A DNA stretch of 14,377 nucleotides, from positions 1 to 14,377 of the forward strand of contig CALVLO010000018.1 in assembly GCA_944338265.1 (NCBI GenBank), written 5' to 3'. Source of the DNA: an uncultured Clostridia bacterium (GTDB taxonomy: Bacteria; Bacillota; Clostridia; Christensenellales; Borkfalkiaceae). Shown one piece after another: positions 13,863 to 14,377 of this stretch. The translations under genes and the position numbers were made by a program. Below the pieces are notes generated by a model, which had not been told where the DNA came from, did not search any database, and was given only the letters and a program-made list of their open reading frames with translations. The stretch's first letter is position 1. Each line of letters begins with the position of its first letter.

Positions 13863-14377
13863 TTTCCAAGATAAGAAGGCAGCGCGGCGAGCGTCTCCCC
13901 CACGTTCGCATGCAGCGCCAAGCTGCATGCACCGTCGAGCGGCGTGGCGTCGCGGTTGATGAGAACGAGGTTTTTTCCGCGGAAGGCATCCACAAACCCC
14001 GCCGCGGGATAGACGGTGAGCGAAGTACCCGCCACAATGAGGGTATCCGCCGCGGAAATCGCTTGAAGCGCGCCCTCCACCGTCTCGCCATCGAGCTGTT
14101 CGCCGTACAAAACGACGTCCGGCTTTATCACGCCGCCGCAGCTGCAACGCGGCACGCCATCGCTGTTTGCGATATATTCGGCGGCATAAAACTTCCCGCA
14201 GCGCATGCAATAATTTCTGTGGATGCTGCCGTGCAGCTCGTACACGCGGCGGGAGCCCGCCTTTTGGTGCAGCCCGTCGATATTCTGCGTGACGACGGCG
14301 AGGAGCTTGCCCGCGCGCTCCCATTCGGCAAGTTTTTTGTGCGCGGCGTTGGGCTGCGCCCCGAGCGGGAGCATTTT
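13859..14377 (-). CDS. cobB: NAD-dependent protein deacylase of the Sir2 family (5' end outside window)
   Basis: The last 172 residues of a sirtuin; the frame is open to the window edge, so the Met at 14374 is internal and the N-terminal GAGxS and PDFR motifs lie outside. Visible motifs are VVTQNIDGLHQKAGS (NAD and substrate site), ELHGSIHRNYC with the catalytic His, the zinc-binding pairs CMRC and CSCGG (a CxC second pair, as in many clostridial members from my recollection), KPDVVLYGEQLD, and VAGTSLTVYPAAG for NAD binding. Family members remove acetyl or other acyl groups from protein lysines using NAD and release nicotinamide. It is the first gene seen of the operon with miaB, mutS and mutL; the miaB start overlaps its stop. 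The gene symbol is by family only. Confidence 0.92.
   Translation of the reverse strand, partial: KMLPLGAQPNAAHKKLAEWERAGKLLAVVTQNIDGLHQKAGSRRVYELHGSIHRNYCMRCGKFYAAEYIANSDGVPRCSCGGVIKPDVVLYGEQLDGETVEGALQAISAADTLIVAGTSLTVYPAAGFVDAFRGKNLVLINRDATPLDGACSLALHANVGETLAALPSYLGK

Overview
The window looks like a chromosomal segment of a GC-rich member of the Clostridia (Bacillota). The evidence is the gene order miaB-mutS-mutL-miaA followed by a methionine gamma-lyase-like (YnbB/Alr) gene, strong Shine-Dalgarno sites, and a MutL of the endonuclease type. An uncultured gut lineage is plausible, but that is inference and the genus is not determinable here. There are no rRNA or tRNA genes, CRISPR arrays, insertion sequences or phage genes that I can see.

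Plus strand, 1-3744: the end of a spermidine/putrescine-type ABC importer operon, potA (partial)-potB-potC-potD. All junctions are 4-base stop/start overlaps, and a strong terminator follows potD. The PotD protein is long and carries both a lipoprotein signal and a C-terminal transmembrane helix. The visible part of PotA contains two TOBE-like modules.

Minus strand, 3805-5960: a small unit that reads SPFH/band-7 membrane protein, then a 72-residue zinc-ribbon protein, then a roughly 245-base gap with doubtful small frames, then an unrecognised 237-residue two-helix membrane protein. It starts at a near-consensus promoter (TTGACA, 17 bases, TATGAT) and ends at a hairpin terminator back to back with that of potD.

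Minus strand, 6001-14377: a tightly packed operon reading sirtuin deacylase (cut by the window edge)-miaB-mutS-mutL-miaA-YnbB-like PLP enzyme, closed by a terminator. It combines mismatch repair (MutS/MutL) with the two enzymes that make 2-methylthio-N6-isopentenyladenosine at tRNA position 37 (MiaA, then MiaB). hfq, often found beside miaA, is absent.

The most unusual signal is a palindromic sequence of about 24 bases (42 with weaker flanks). It occurs once in the gap before the 237-residue gene, over a candidate promoter, and once inside the miaA reading frame. The two copies are on the same strand and in a matching frame, which suggests a dispersed repeat family or a shared protein-binding site. 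No clear new defence or metabolic system is visible. The SPFH/zinc-ribbon/orphan membrane protein unit is the least explained group of genes.
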